Positions 16,440-25,848 of a stretch of DNA of 64,000 nt are shown piece by piece. The DNA is taken from the NCBI RefSeq assembly GCF_024362385.1, contig NZ_CP101466.1, positions 1,922,001 through 1,986,000 on the forward strand. The letters are read 5' to 3'. Made by a program: the position numbers and the translations under genes. Positions within the stretch are counted from its first letter, which is position 1. Every line of letters begins with the position of its first letter. Origin of the DNA: Arthrobacter sp. DNA4 (lineage in GTDB: Bacteria; Actinomycetota; Actinomycetes; Actinomycetales; Micrococcaceae). The notes under the pieces are model-generated. The model saw nothing but the letters and a program-made list of their open reading frames with translations. It searched no databases and was not told the origin of the DNA.

Positions 16440-17024
16440 TCAGCGAGAGGAGCTTCGGGTATTGGGTGCATTCAGTGCGGATGGCGTTACGGCACTCACG
16501 GGACGCCCTTCGGCAGGTGCCCAAGCCAAGCAGTCGATCGCCTGAATGAAGTACGTGTCCGGCCATGGCGCGCCAGGCATAACCTGGGCAGGGTCCGGGG
16601 AGATAAGCAGGACCGATCCGGGCCAGATGGGTTCCGGCAGCGACTCCAGCCAGGCCCGCTGAGTATGGTTGAAACGGTTCCACCGGATTGTGACCCATGA
16701 GCCCGTGGGTTGTACTGCGTCAACGCTTACCAGCGTCACCTCCGCTGTTGTGCGGCCGAGCGCTCTGGCATCGCTGAAGGATCTCCACTGTTCCGTCGCC
16801 TGTTCCAGCCAGGCACGCCGTTGCGTGGTCCGTCGCCGCCATTGCCATCCGGTAAGCAGTGCAGCCGCGAGCAGCGTGGCCCCGCCCATTGACTTTGCAA
16901 AGAAAGGGATGCCGGCGGAGGGTAGGAGAACCAGAGAGAGGGCAGCCGCGGATAGAACAACCGCGCTGGCCAGTACCAACCCGGCTGTCGCAACTCTCGG
17001 TTTCACCGCTGGGTTCACGACCAA
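16440..17024 (-). CDS. Membrane protein downstream of the relaxase
   Basis: The product has 194 residues with two transmembrane segments (about 13-33 and 43-62) followed by a basic stretch (QWRRRTTQRR) and a soluble domain of about 125 residues ending in a Ser/Arg-rich tail. TTG at 17024 is the likely start, with AGAGG 7 bases upstream. The family is unknown. It follows the relaxase gene by 21 bases, suggesting a transfer-related membrane role. Confidence 0.65.
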   Translation of the reverse strand: MVVNPAVKPRVATAGLVLASAVVLSAAALSLVLLPSAGIPFFAKSMGGATLLAAALLTGWQWRRRTTQRRAWLEQATEQWRSFSDARALGRTTAEVTLVSVDAVQPTGSWVTIRWNRFNHTQRAWLESLPEPIWPGSVLLISPDPAQVMPGAPWPDTYFIQAIDCLAWAPAEGRPVSAVTPSALNAPNTRSSSR

Positions 17025-17045
17025 TGTTTTGCCTCTTCAACCAGC

Positions 17046-20000
17046 TTAGATCTGCCAGCCGGAACTCGTAAGGACGACTTGCTGCGACCGGTGCACGTCA
17101 GATGGGCTCATCGCTGGGTGAGGGGCGGCCTGACAGCTTCCGGCGCTTTCAATTGCTTCCTGAATTTCTTCCCGCTGCTGCAACTGTTCCCACTCGTAGT
17201 CCGCCGGGGGAGCTCCCAATGGCAGGTGGGAATCGTAGATTCCCCATCTGTCCCTGAACAGGGCAACGTCGCGAATCAGTCCGCCCAAGGATTCTGTCGC
17301 ACCCACGGCGGCAGTCAGCTCGTCCTTCCACGGAACATCCTGCGTCAGGGCAGCCCAGGCGACGGATTCCATCCTTTGCCGAATGCGTTCGCGGACCTGG
17401 ACGATCATGTCTGCCAACTCGGGTCCCAGCGCAGAGAACGATTCGCGCAAAGGGCCTATCGCCGACGTGGGTGTTCCTTTTGTGTAGCGACGAAGCCGCG
17501 CGCTGAGGAGGGCCATCGGGTCGTGCACTGAATGGCCGTCCTGCACGGTCCGCTCCATGATGCGCTCTGCGCCGTGAAGGCCGACCGCTGTAGCTTTTCG
17601 CCAGGCGGCAACTGCAGCGCCCCACGACGGTGACGCGCTTAGTTCCTGCACTGCGAGCGGGGCACGCTTTCCCAGACAGCGTCTGAGGTCCTCACCGGCA
17701 GCAATCTGCGCGAGGTAATCGTACTCGGCAGACAGCCGTTCAAGGTTGTCCGCCTTCCTGCTCTCTGCTTCGCGGACCTCGTGGGCAGTCCGCTCGGCAC
17801 CTTCTGCGGCTAATATCTCAGCGAGGATGCTGCGCCACGACAGCTGCTGCGAGGGGTCGATGGCTTGGTGTTCTGAGTCGTCGCCCTGGCTGACATATGC
17901 TGCGTTCTCGGACCGGCCGCGCGTCATGCTCACGTAGAGCAGCTCGCGGGTCAACCGGCCTTGTGTGACCACTGTGTGCCCGGTATCGACCGTAAGGCCT
18001 TGGGATCGGTGAGCGGTAGTAGCGTAGCCGAGCTCAACGGACGTCTCAAGATAGGCCCTGGGGAGTACGACGCTCGCTCCGGTCTCCCGCCGCACTGCGA
18101 GAACTGAGCCGTCGTGCCTATTGACCGCTCGGACGTCGAACATCGTGCCGTTTCGGACAAATTCGCCTTGACTGTCGATGAGTCGGCGATTGTTTCCGCG
18201 GGCGATGATGGTGTCACCGGAACCGGCCTGCAAGCCGTCGGTGAGTTGAGTTGCAAGCTCTGCGTCTACAACTCCCTGGGACACCAGGTCTGCTCGGGCG
18301 CGTTCGTTGAGCATGTTCACGGTCTCGTTGTCTGCGGCGATCAGGATGGACGACTTACCCGACCGCATGTCGGCCTGCCATGCAAGATACGCCTGGTCCA
18401 GCATGCTTAGGTAGGAACCGTGCCGGATCCGCCGATGCTGCTCGTAGTCCTCGATCGCCGAGTAGTCTCCCGCCCTCAGCTTGAGGGACGAAGTGCGCTC
18501 CCACACCTCATTGAATCTCCAAATGGTGCTAAGGGGCGTCGTCAGTCGCTGGCGGTCCAGCCAGCCGAGGACGCCGCCAGCGTCGATTGCGTCCAACTGG
18601 CCTGGGTCACCCACCAGAAGGATTTTCGCGCCGGCTTCCTTTGCTTGTTGCACGAGTGCAGCAAGCTGGAAGGTGGACACCATGGACGCTTCGTCAATGA
18701 TGACGAGTTGATTCGGGTGGAAGCGCCACCGCTGGTGAGTCGCGGCGAGCCGGGCAGCTTCCTGGGCAAATGCAATGCTCCGGCGGTCGCTGTACTTGGA
18801 CGAACTCAGGAGTTCCTGAACGTGAAAAAAGCGCCCAGCCCGGGTGGCCGCACCGTGTCCCATCGACTCGTGCAGCCACTTGGTAACGTTCTCGGTGACC
18901 ATGCGAAGTTCCTGGCCCAGCACCTCTGCGCTCGCCGCAGCAGGGGCCAGCCCGACGACACTTCCGGGCCCATACTCTGCCTCCCAAACCGCCTTCACGG
19001 CCCCCAAAGTGGTGGTTTTTCCCGTTCCTGCCGGCCCGACGATGGCGTCCAGTCGGTTTCCGCTGAGGACGACGTCGGCAACGGCCGTGCGCTGATCGGC
19101 ATGCAGCCTCGGCACCCGCAGCTGGGGGCCACTGTCCAGCGAGTCCATGATGACGGCTGGGCGGACAGTCGGTCCGCCGCCATCCTTCCTTGCTGTCAAG
19201 ATGGCGTCCTCGCAAGCGAGTGTTGATGCGTCTGTGTAGAGGCGTGACCCATGGAAGTCGAAAACGCTCCGGTGATTGAGCTGCAAGTCCGGGCCAGCGT
19301 TGGATGGAAGGGAATAGCGGTAGTCGTTCAACGGCACTGATTGTTGTTCGGCAGCGGTGGCGACTGCGTCTATCAGGGCGGCCCGGTCTGAGGGCGTGCG
19401 ACAGCGGATTTGGGCGCAGACTCTTTCCGCTTCGGCGAGCAGGTTCCAGCGGTTCCAGGTTGAGCGTTTTCCGGCAACCCGTTCCCTGGCGATGGTCGCG
19501 GCAGCGGAGGTCCAGTCGGGAGTGAAGTCCAGGACGGCAAAAGGGGCGACGCGGGAGCGGTTGATGGTGTGGGCGAGGACGTCAGATGGCTGAAAACCTT
19601 TGGCAATTGCTCGAGCCTGCCATTGTTCAGAGAGCTGGTGCAGTGGTGTGGGACTCTCGGGCTTCGGGGCGCGAGTAGAAAGGGTTGCCTGCTGGCGGAG
19701 TTTGATGGTGGTCGTAGCCGATGGAGTCTGGTCGTGATCCTTGGTCCACGCTGCCACAAGACGATCAGTTTCCAGGTCGATGAGGCGGGAGCGATTGGAG
19801 AATTCGCGGATGAGTTCTTCATCGATCCCGCTGAGCTGTTGGCTGGGGTTGTGCGTTGTGGTGAGGGGAGTGCGGATCTCGGGGTCGCACCCAAGGTCCC
19901 GTTGGAGGGCGTCGAACAGCAGGCCGTTGTAGTGTTCGCTCGCCGCGACCGCTGCTTTGTACAGAGCCCGGGAGTCGAGGGTGACCCAGGCTCCGTCGGT

Positions 20001-20600
20001 GACACGTTGTGTGCGGTTGGCGATAACCAGGTGGGTGTGGAGCTGCGGATCCCCGGTTCGTGACTCCCAGTGGTCGAACGCGGCGGCAACAGCTCCTTGC
20101 GTGCCGATATGGGCGACTCCGTTACGGTAAGCCCTTGTGTGGATGACGTTCTTTTCCAGCCACGCAAGGGTCGCCTCGACCGCTTCGTGGTGGGTTCGCA
20201 GGATCTGCTGCTGCTTGCTGTGTGGGCTCAGCGCCCAGAGTACGGACACCGACTTTGGCACGCTGAACGTCAGGTCGAAGCCAATGACCGCATGCCGTTG
20301 AGCTGATTGGCCGGTCTTGTTCTCGACAGCGGCAGATTGGGCGTGCGGCCTGCCCAGGGGAGTGCCGGTCAGCGGATGCACCGCCATGTCAAATACCGCT
20401 CTTGCGTCGGTTTCCGTGACGGCGTCACCCAGCGTCTTACTGATGCCGTTTAGTCCGCCGCCAATCCAACGCCCCTGGGGTGTGCCCGCCTTCATGTAGT
20501 ACGTGGTGGGGTCCGGGGGAGAACCGGAAAAGTCATCCATCATCGTTGTCTTGAACAGGTAGCGCAGACCCGACCGGGCAGACAGACGTGCGATAGACAT
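17046..20600 (-). CDS. MobF-family conjugative relaxase with helicase domain (TraI/TrwC-like)
   Basis: The product has 1184 residues from ATG 20600, giving the family-typical MSIARLSARSGLRYLF opening; an upstream TTG at 20645 is less likely. Catalytic tyrosines are probably Tyr34/Tyr35 (PTTYYMKAG). The metal-binding histidines are His177 (AAFDHW) and His188/His190 (DPQLHTHLV). A superfamily 1 helicase follows with Walker A at about 522-529 (GPAGTGKT) and Walker B at 632-638 (LVIIDEAS). The C-terminal 250 residues are helical and may bind partners. The enzyme nicks oriT, stays attached to the 5' end and unwinds the strand for transfer. Two bases separate it from the zinc-ribbon gene upstream. 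Confidence 0.93.
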   Translation of the reverse strand: MSIARLSARSGLRYLFKTTMMDDFSGSPPDPTTYYMKAGTPQGRWIGGGLNGISKTLGDAVTETDARAVFDMAVHPLTGTPLGRPHAQSAAVENKTGQSAQRHAVIGFDLTFSVPKSVSVLWALSPHSKQQQILRTHHEAVEATLAWLEKNVIHTRAYRNGVAHIGTQGAVAAAFDHWESRTGDPQLHTHLVIANRTQRVTDGAWVTLDSRALYKAAVAASEHYNGLLFDALQRDLGCDPEIRTPLTTTHNPSQQLSGIDEELIREFSNRSRLIDLETDRLVAAWTKDHDQTPSATTTIKLRQQATLSTRAPKPESPTPLHQLSEQWQARAIAKGFQPSDVLAHTINRSRVAPFAVLDFTPDWTSAAATIARERVAGKRSTWNRWNLLAEAERVCAQIRCRTPSDRAALIDAVATAAEQQSVPLNDYRYSLPSNAGPDLQLNHRSVFDFHGSRLYTDASTLACEDAILTARKDGGGPTVRPAVIMDSLDSGPQLRVPRLHADQRTAVADVVLSGNRLDAIVGPAGTGKTTTLGAVKAVWEAEYGPGSVVGLAPAAASAEVLGQELRMVTENVTKWLHESMGHGAATRAGRFFHVQELLSSSKYSDRRSIAFAQEAARLAATHQRWRFHPNQLVIIDEASMVSTFQLAALVQQAKEAGAKILLVGDPGQLDAIDAGGVLGWLDRQRLTTPLSTIWRFNEVWERTSSLKLRAGDYSAIEDYEQHRRIRHGSYLSMLDQAYLAWQADMRSGKSSILIAADNETVNMLNERARADLVSQGVVDAELATQLTDGLQAGSGDTIIARGNNRRLIDSQGEFVRNGTMFDVRAVNRHDGSVLAVRRETGASVVLPRAYLETSVELGYATTAHRSQGLTVDTGHTVVTQGRLTRELLYVSMTRGRSENAAYVSQGDDSEHQAIDPSQQLSWRSILAEILAAEGAERTAHEVREAESRKADNLERLSAEYDYLAQIAAGEDLRRCLGKRAPLAVQELSASPSWGAAVAAWRKATAVGLHGAERIMERTVQDGHSVHDPMALLSARLRRYTKGTPTSAIGPLRESFSALGPELADMIVQVRERIRQRMESVAWAALTQDVPWKDELTAAVGATESLGGLIRDVALFRDRWGIYDSHLPLGAPPADYEWEQLQQREEIQEAIESAGSCQAAPHPAMSPSDVHRSQQVVLTSSGWQI

Positions 20601-20602
20601 GG

Positions 20603-21112
20603 TCACAGTCGGGGCGCCCCTGCCTGCTGTTTGCTTGGATCCCAACCCCGCCGGCGGAGGATGTCCAAGGTTCGGACGTCAAGAGCCACTCCCTTGGCAC
20701 GGGAGATTGAGACAAGCAAGGCCGCGGTGTGCGCCAGGTCCTGCACATTAGTCCGTTGAGCTCGTTTAAGGCGTGCGACCTCCGACTGGAGGAGGTTGAT
20801 GCTCAGCCGCTGTTCCGAACTCTCGGCTTCGAGCCGGTCGATCTCTGCGGCTTGAGAGCGGAGCTTGGACTGAACCACTTGGCGTTGGTGCTCGCAGGAT
20901 ATCCTCTCGGACTCCAGGCGACGCTTCGTAGCCTGCAACTGCGCTTTGAGGTGCGGCGAGCTCAAAGTTGTTGCCGTCACTGTAGAAGGTCGAATTGTGG
21001 CTCGGTGGCGACGACTCCGGTGCCTGTTCGCGCAACGTTGGGAGCAGAACCGGTGGCTCCTCCGCGTCGCTTCGAAAGTGGTACGGCACTCTTCGCAATT
21101 CTTCTGGTTCAC
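20603..21112 (-). CDS. Zinc-ribbon coiled-coil protein preceding the relaxase
   Basis: The product has 169 residues. A treble-clef-like zinc site occupies the N-terminus (CEEC at 6-9, FCSQRC at about 23-28), followed by a very basic stretch (RHRSRRHRATIR) and a long coiled coil (about 55-118) rich in Glu, Gln and Arg. A DNA-binding oligomer is likely. The position immediately upstream of a MobF relaxase suggests an oriT-binding accessory factor (TrwA/TraY-like role without homology); this is inference. The start is GTG at 21112; no strong ribosome site is visible. Confidence 0.7.
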   Translation of the reverse strand: MNQKNCEECRTTFEATRRSHRFCSQRCANRHRSRRHRATIRPSTVTATTLSSPHLKAQLQATKRRLESERISCEHQRQVVQSKLRSQAAEIDRLEAESSEQRLSINLLQSEVARLKRAQRTNVQDLAHTAALLVSISRAKGVALDVRTLDILRRRGWDPSKQQAGAPRL

Positions 21113-21207
21113 GTTGATTCATCAGCGAGGCTCAGCGGGGCGACATGACTGGCCGTGACAGCATCTAACGCTGGCGCCTTGGATGCCAGAGGTGTGAGGG
21201 CTGGATT

Positions 21208-22212
21208 CTAACGAGGAAGGTGGGGCGTGGAGCGGCTCTCGAGTAAGAGCTCGGCGCGTTCGACTACCGACAAGTGGTGTTCGTTGAGGCGCTCGCGGGC
21301 TAGGGGACTCGCCAATTCACAGTCTAGGATTTCGACTAGATGCCGGTGAAGCTGGGCTTCCGCGTGGCGGGAGAAGAACACGAGTAAAGCGGGGCGGTGG
21401 TCCTGCAGGACCAGCTCACGCTGGCAACTTGTAACGTCATTCCAAATTGGCTTGATCTGCATGAGAAGTAGCCTTGCCCGCAGCGCGAAGATGCCCTGCC
21501 GGAGGCGTCCCGCCATGCGGGGGAGAAGTAGTCCAAGACTGACCAGGAGCACAGCAGCCGTCTCTCCGATCCAGTAGAAGCCTGTCAGTGCGGCAGCTGT
21601 TTGACTGTCGGCGCCTTCAGCTGCAATCACAGCGCCGTAGATCAGCCGGTCCAGCAGGACAAGTGCGAAGAGGACGCATCCCCCTGCGATGAGGGAAAAA
21701 GCCGACCGGAAGGCCGGTGCGTGCATTTGCGGGACGTTGCTGCGGCACACCCGGGCTATGTCGAGGCAGACCCACATGATGAAAGCGGAGCCTGTCCAGA
21801 GGAAGACTGCCATCCCGGGCTGGTCAGCGTAGGTCAGCGGCAAGTTGGGATCGGTGCCATCCACGCGGCTGGCGAGAAACCCGGCCGTCACTGTGGTGCA
21901 CACGGCGGCAGCAGCGAATCTGCCCAAGACGAGCTGCCGCCGTCGTACTTCTGTATCTGTAACCGCTGCCAGCAGAATCGCCGTGCGAAACTGCCAGAAC
22001 CCCAGGAGCAAGGACAAGAGGGTAACCAGCCCGACGCGGTTGTGTCCGCCAAGTAATGGATCGACGGTGTAGTAGACCGCTGGGACATAAAGGGTACAGG
22101 CGATCGCAGCGAGGATAGTCGCGCGGAAGACGCTTCCGCGGTGAGCATCGAGCGCTGTTGGAAGCCTGAGAACGGTCAGGACCCAGAGTGCGGCGGCAGG
22201 GACCGCTTCCAT
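21208..22212 (-). CDS. Polytopic membrane protein, MAB_1171c-like putative transporter
   Basis: The product has 334 residues with about seven transmembrane helices over residues 1-235 and a cytosolic helical tail of 100 residues that contains RHAEAQLHRHLVEILDCEL. Size, topology and the ImmA/IrrE neighbour fit the MAB_1171c family of putative transporters; the substrate is unknown. The ATG overlaps the metallopeptidase stop (TGATG), making this the third gene of a coupled operon. Confidence 0.7.
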   Translation of the reverse strand: MEAVPAAALWVLTVLRLPTALDAHRGSVFRATILAAIACTLYVPAVYYTVDPLLGGHNRVGLVTLLSLLLGFWQFRTAILLAAVTDTEVRRRQLVLGRFAAAAVCTTVTAGFLASRVDGTDPNLPLTYADQPGMAVFLWTGSAFIMWVCLDIARVCRSNVPQMHAPAFRSAFSLIAGGCVLFALVLLDRLIYGAVIAAEGADSQTAAALTGFYWIGETAAVLLVSLGLLLPRMAGRLRQGIFALRARLLLMQIKPIWNDVTSCQRELVLQDHRPALLVFFSRHAEAQLHRHLVEILDCELASPLARERLNEHHLSVVERAELLLESRSTPHLPR

Positions 22213-22694
22213 CAGCCGAATACTTGTCGAAATGCCAAGGGCTCGGGCATGGCATCGACGTCGCTGTTGATGATCCGAGTAGCGAGTTGGTCGGCCAAGA
22301 CTTCAGCCATGAGTTCTGCGCCGTCTGTGTAGCTGCTGCGTCCGAGCACGCGGAGTACGTCCTGGCTCAGGTCAGGCAGGAAGGTCGCGGCAAGGTCTGC
22401 GCTACTTTGTTCGAGGTCATGACAGAGAATCATGTGGCTGAACTCGTGAAGGACGATCTGCTGCCGGTGCCAGGCCGACTTCACGGGGGCATGCAACACG
22501 ATGTCCCGGTCAGCGCAGATGAGCCAGACCCCGCAGAGTTCCGATCCGGATAGGCCGGGTAGTTCGTCGACAATGATGGGGCGGCTTCTTTGCCGTTCCA
22601 GCTTGTCCTGAATGAGCTGGAGCGTTGGCGCCTTGGGCAACCCAAAGCCTTGCTCGGCCTTGCGGGCTACTTTTCGAGCTTCACGATAGTTCAT
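22212..22694 (-). CDS. ImmA/IrrE-type metallopeptidase
   Basis: This 160-residue protein has the zincin motif HEFSH at about 83-87 (LHEFSHMILCH) and a downstream helix with acidic residues (GAELMAEVLADQLA) likely to supply the third ligand. ImmA/IrrE proteins cleave repressors or other regulators. The ATG at 22694 is 14 bases inside the upstream gene; the frame is open further upstream but the real N-terminus MNYREARKVARKAEQ starts here. No cognate XRE repressor gene is adjacent. Confidence 0.85.
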   Translation of the reverse strand: MNYREARKVARKAEQGFGLPKAPTLQLIQDKLERQRSRPIIVDELPGLSGSELCGVWLICADRDIVLHAPVKSAWHRQQIVLHEFSHMILCHDLEQSSADLAATFLPDLSQDVLRVLGRSSYTDGAELMAEVLADQLATRIINSDVDAMPEPLAFRQVFG

Positions 22695-23607
22695 TGCTTT
22701 GGAAGGTTGACGGGTCAGGGACCTTGACGGGGCCGATTTGATCGAGCGAGTAGCCGCCCGGGTACAAAGACGAGCCGGCCTTTCCTGGCGTGAAATGAGG
22801 CTTTCGCTGCAACGGCAGCCGGCGGTGGAGGGCGTTGCGGACTGCCAGAATAATTCCCAAGGTGGCTCGGGAGCCTCGGCCGCTGCGGGGGAGCCCGAGG
22901 GCGCCAACGAGCCGGTCATCAGCGAGCATTACACTGATCATTCTTGCAGCGAAGGGTCGTAGAGGAAGCGGCAGACGGCTCTGAAAGACCTGAACTGTCG
23001 CGTCCATCAGCTTTTGGCCTTCAATCGATGCAGAGACATGGGTTGCCTCGTATTGGTCGAAGAAACGCTCCGCTTCGGCATAGGTCTCCGGCATACCCTG
23101 TACGTTCATCCGGGCCCCCAGCTCAGCGAAGAAGCGCGATGCAGCGGCCAGCTCTGCTCCTGTGGGCTGGCGCCACGCATGGTGCTGGACCCACCGGATC
23201 GGGACAACCAGCAGGGTGAGGAGGACGTAGAGGTAATCGTCAGGGCTACCGGGGACGTTGCGGTGAGCGCGATTGAGTAGGGCGACCATGCTCTGTCCAC
23301 GGTCGCTGTCGAGGCCGCTTGCGATGAGCTCGTAGATGACGATTGCAGTGTCGTAGGAGCGCTTCATGGGACGCTCTTGGATTTCGCCGTTCCGGTAGAG
23401 AGTGGCTGCGATGCTTGGGATGGCAAAATTCCGGTAGTACGAGAGGAAGAAGCCGAGCTCCATATCTGCTGCCAGGTCGTAAAGGACCATCGTGCGGAAG
23501 GTGGCTTCCCAGTCGTTCGGGGAAGGGCTCTCCTGGCGACGGAGGCTGGCCGCGAGGGTGGGATGAAGGTTCACCGTAGCCCCCGCTCTTAGTACCTGCT
23601 TTTGCAC
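22681..23607 (-). CDS. MpaB-type oxygenase (DUF2236 family)
   Basis: The product has 308 residues. Family landmarks are FFLSYYRNFAIPSIAATL, RSYDTAIVIYELI, DYLYVLLTLLVVPIRW followed by a His pair, and PETYAEAERFFDQYEATH. DUF2236 proteins are usually haem-binding oxygenase-like proteins (MpaB, latex-clearing relatives). The substrate is unknown. GTG at 23607 is the longest start; GTG at 23574 has a better ribosome site (GGGGG, 5 bases) and may be the true one. It is the first gene of a three-gene coupled operon with the metallopeptidase and transporter. Confidence 0.75.
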   Translation of the reverse strand: MQKQVLRAGATVNLHPTLAASLRRQESPSPNDWEATFRTMVLYDLAADMELGFFLSYYRNFAIPSIAATLYRNGEIQERPMKRSYDTAIVIYELIASGLDSDRGQSMVALLNRAHRNVPGSPDDYLYVLLTLLVVPIRWVQHHAWRQPTGAELAAASRFFAELGARMNVQGMPETYAEAERFFDQYEATHVSASIEGQKLMDATVQVFQSRLPLPLRPFAARMISVMLADDRLVGALGLPRSGRGSRATLGIILAVRNALHRRLPLQRKPHFTPGKAGSSLYPGGYSLDQIGPVKVPDPSTFQSNELS

Positions 23608-23702
23608 GCTCGAACTGTGGGCTGCGAAGGCTCCCCAGCTCGGCTAACTTGCTTACATCCTAGAACTGTTGTCCTCAGCTGGCTAGGTGAATGTAGACGG
23701 GT

Positions 23703-24215
23703 CTACGCAGGTTTCTTTGCGCGGTTGTTGGCCAGTTCTCGCTGCAAGCCCTTTTCCCCCTGGCGCATCATCAGGGCATGTGCTGCGACGAAGGCCGGAG
23801 CGGCAATTGGTGTCAGTACGTTCATCCAGCGCCGGGTAGGCCGCACGCGCCACTCTATGTCCATACGGGTCGTCTTGCCCTGTTCTTGGGGGACAAGGGT
23901 TACTCGGCCCGTGCCCTGCAAGTGACCGCCGGCGTCGAACTCTATCTCACGAGGCGCGGAGACCTTTGTAGGGTGGATGGTGATGGTGAGCGTGTAACCC
24001 AGGAACGCCTTGAAGTTCAGGTGGGCCGTGGTGGCCTTCAGGATTTCCTCCGGGGCTCCGCTCGCGGCTTCGGTTCGCTCCAATGGCGCAGCGAAGGTGC
24101 AATGCGGCCACCACTGGGGCCAACTCATATCGACGTCTGCAATCACCGCCCACACCTTCTCGGGCGAGGCGGGAAGCTGCCATGTAGAACGGAGATCGAA
24201 GAGGCGCGGCTTCAT
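23703..24215 (-). CDS. SRPBCC-fold protein (polyketide cyclase/lipid-binding type)
   Basis: The product has 170 residues. The N-terminal strand and helix (STWQLPASPEKVWAVIADVDMSWPQWWPHC) and the closing TRMDIEWRVRPTRRW strand with a long C-terminal helix are typical of the SRPBCC/Bet v1 fold, which binds hydrophobic ligands. The ligand is unknown. The gene is monocistronic and lies at the border between the transfer backbone and the catabolic region. Confidence 0.8.
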   Translation of the reverse strand: MKPRLFDLRSTWQLPASPEKVWAVIADVDMSWPQWWPHCTFAAPLERTEAASGAPEEILKATTAHLNFKAFLGYTLTITIHPTKVSAPREIEFDAGGHLQGTGRVTLVPQEQGKTTRMDIEWRVRPTRRWMNVLTPIAAPAFVAAHALMMRQGEKGLQRELANNRAKKPA

Positions 24216-24488
24216 ACAGTTATCTTGGCATTCCTGTGATGATTTGAGGTTCTATCTTGCTCATCTTGCTCATCCGCAGGGACAGTTGGGAGTCGGAGGC
24301 AACCTGTTGGAGCATCAGGGATGCTTCAAGGGCATGCTCCATAGCGCTACCTGGAGGCAAACTTATCTCCTCCGGTCATGCCGGATCAGATAGGTTGCGA
24401 AAGCCGGAGAGGCAGTAGGCCAAGTACGTGGTGACGGCTTGGTAGAGCGCCGGGTGGGCTCGGGTCCTTGGCCGACGTGGGGACGGTA

Positions 24489-25157
24489 TCAAGCGGCCTT
24501 GAGGGGGACGGGGACGAGTTCCTGGAGTTCTTCGAGGGTGCAGCCGAAGGTCTCCCGGACGGTGACACCGTGGGGGCCGGTGAGAAAGACGGCTTTGTCG
24601 GTGTAGACGCGGGTGACGCAGCCGACGCCGGTGACCGGGTAGGTGCAGGCCTCGACGATTTTGGAGGCGCCATCGCGGGTGAGGAGGGTCATCATGACGA
24701 AGACGTCCTTCGCGCCGGTGGCCAGGTCCATGGCGCCGCCGACGGCGGGGATTGCCCCGGGCGCCCCGGTGTGCCAGTTGGCGAGGTCACCGGTGGCCGA
24801 GACCTGGAAGGCGCCCAGGACGCAGATGTCCAGGTGCCCGCCGCGCATGATCGCGAAGGAATCGGCGTGGTGGAAGTACGATGCGCCGGGCAGTTCGGTG
24901 ACCGGGATCTTGCCCGCGTTGATGAGGTCCTCATCAATCTCCCCGCCCGTGGCTTCGGGTCCCATGCCGAGCATTCCGTTCTCGGTGTGGAGGGTGATGT
25001 TCTGTTCCTCGGTGAGGTAGTTGGACACCAGGGTGGGCTGGCCGATCCCGAGGTTCACGAACGAGCCCGGGGCGATGTCGCGGGCCACGAGCCGGGCCAG
25101 GTCATCACGGCCCAGGGGCGTCTCGGAGGTCTTGATGCTGGTTTCGGTGAGGCTCAT
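24489..25157 (-). CDS. pcaJ: 3-oxoadipate CoA-transferase subunit B
   Basis: The product has 222 residues. The active-site glutamate is Glu59 in TENGMLGMG; the GSFVNLGIGQPTLV motif lies upstream and GGAMDLATGAKDV downstream. With subunit A it moves CoA from succinyl-CoA to 3-oxoadipate in the cytosol. ATG 25157 follows the pcaI stop by one base, so the upstream extension of the frame is not used. A related acetoacetate transferase is possible, but the neighbouring thiolase supports the oxoadipate role. Confidence 0.85.
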   Translation of the reverse strand: MSLTETSIKTSETPLGRDDLARLVARDIAPGSFVNLGIGQPTLVSNYLTEEQNITLHTENGMLGMGPEATGGEIDEDLINAGKIPVTELPGASYFHHADSFAIMRGGHLDICVLGAFQVSATGDLANWHTGAPGAIPAVGGAMDLATGAKDVFVMMTLLTRDGASKIVEACTYPVTGVGCVTRVYTDKAVFLTGPHGVTVRETFGCTLEELQELVPVPLKAA

Positions 25158-25158
25158 C

Positions 25159-25848
25159 TCAGGCCACCTTTTCTGCTGCGCTGCCGCTGCGGGCAACTCT
25201 TACCACGGTGTTGACGTAAATGCCGGGGGTGACCACGTTTTCCGGGTCCAGCCCGCCGGTGGGGACAATCTCGGAGACCTGGACGATGGTGTGCTTGGCC
25301 GCCGCGGCCATGATGGGACCGAAGTTCCGGGCCGTCTTCCGGTACACCAGGTTGCCCTTCCCGTCCGCCTTCAGGGCCTTGATCAGGGCCACGTCGGCGT
25401 GGATAGGGGTCTCGAAGACCTGCCCACGGCCGTCGATGATGCGGGTTTCCTTACCCTCGGCCAGCATGGTTCCGTATCCGGTGGGGGTGAAGAACCCGCC
25501 GATGCCGGCGCGGGCGGCGCGGATGCGTTCGGCGAGGTTGCCCTGCGGCACCAGCTCCAGTTCGATTTCGCCGGCCTTGTACTTGGCGTCGAAGTGCCAG
25601 GAGTCGGACTGCCGCGGGAAGGAGCAGATCATCTTCCGCACCCGGCCTTCCTTGATGAGCAGGGCCAGGCCCTGGTCGCCCTGGCCGGCGTTGTTGTTCA
25701 CCACGGTCAGGTCCGTGGCGCCGCACTCCAGCAGCGCATCGATCAGTTCGAACGGCTGGCCGGCGTTGCCGAACCCGCCGATCATCACGGTGGAACCGTC
25801 CTTGATGCCGGCCACGGCCTCCTGGACCGAATCAACAAAAGTCAGCAT
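25159..25848 (-). CDS. pcaI: 3-oxoadipate CoA-transferase subunit A
   Basis: The product has 229 residues. The glycine-rich CoA-binding strand GSTVMIGGFGNAGQP (about 18-32), VVNNNAGQGDQGLALLI, the FPRQSDSWHFD segment and FFTPTGYGTML are conserved in subunit A of class I CoA transferases. Its start overlaps the thiolase stop (TAATG), so thiolase, subunit A and subunit B are coupled in one operon. Confidence 0.88.
   Translation of the reverse strand: MLTFVDSVQEAVAGIKDGSTVMIGGFGNAGQPFELIDALLECGATDLTVVNNNAGQGDQGLALLIKEGRVRKMICSFPRQSDSWHFDAKYKAGEIELELVPQGNLAERIRAARAGIGGFFTPTGYGTMLAEGKETRIIDGRGQVFETPIHADVALIKALKADGKGNLVYRKTARNFGPIMAAAAKHTIVQVSEIVPTGGLDPENVVTPGIYVNTVVRVARSGSAAEKVA

Noticed and set aside
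18420..19226. 268-codon plus-strand frame opposite the relaxase
   Set aside because: The minus strand carries the helicase motifs here; the plus-strand frame has no start signal or recognisable domain.
24216..24488. Remnant of a transposase gene at the border of transfer and catabolic regions
   Set aside because: A 23-codon protein-like stretch on the minus strand (near 24385-24450) and a short direct repeat are visible, but I could not tie either to any transposase family or terminal repeat.
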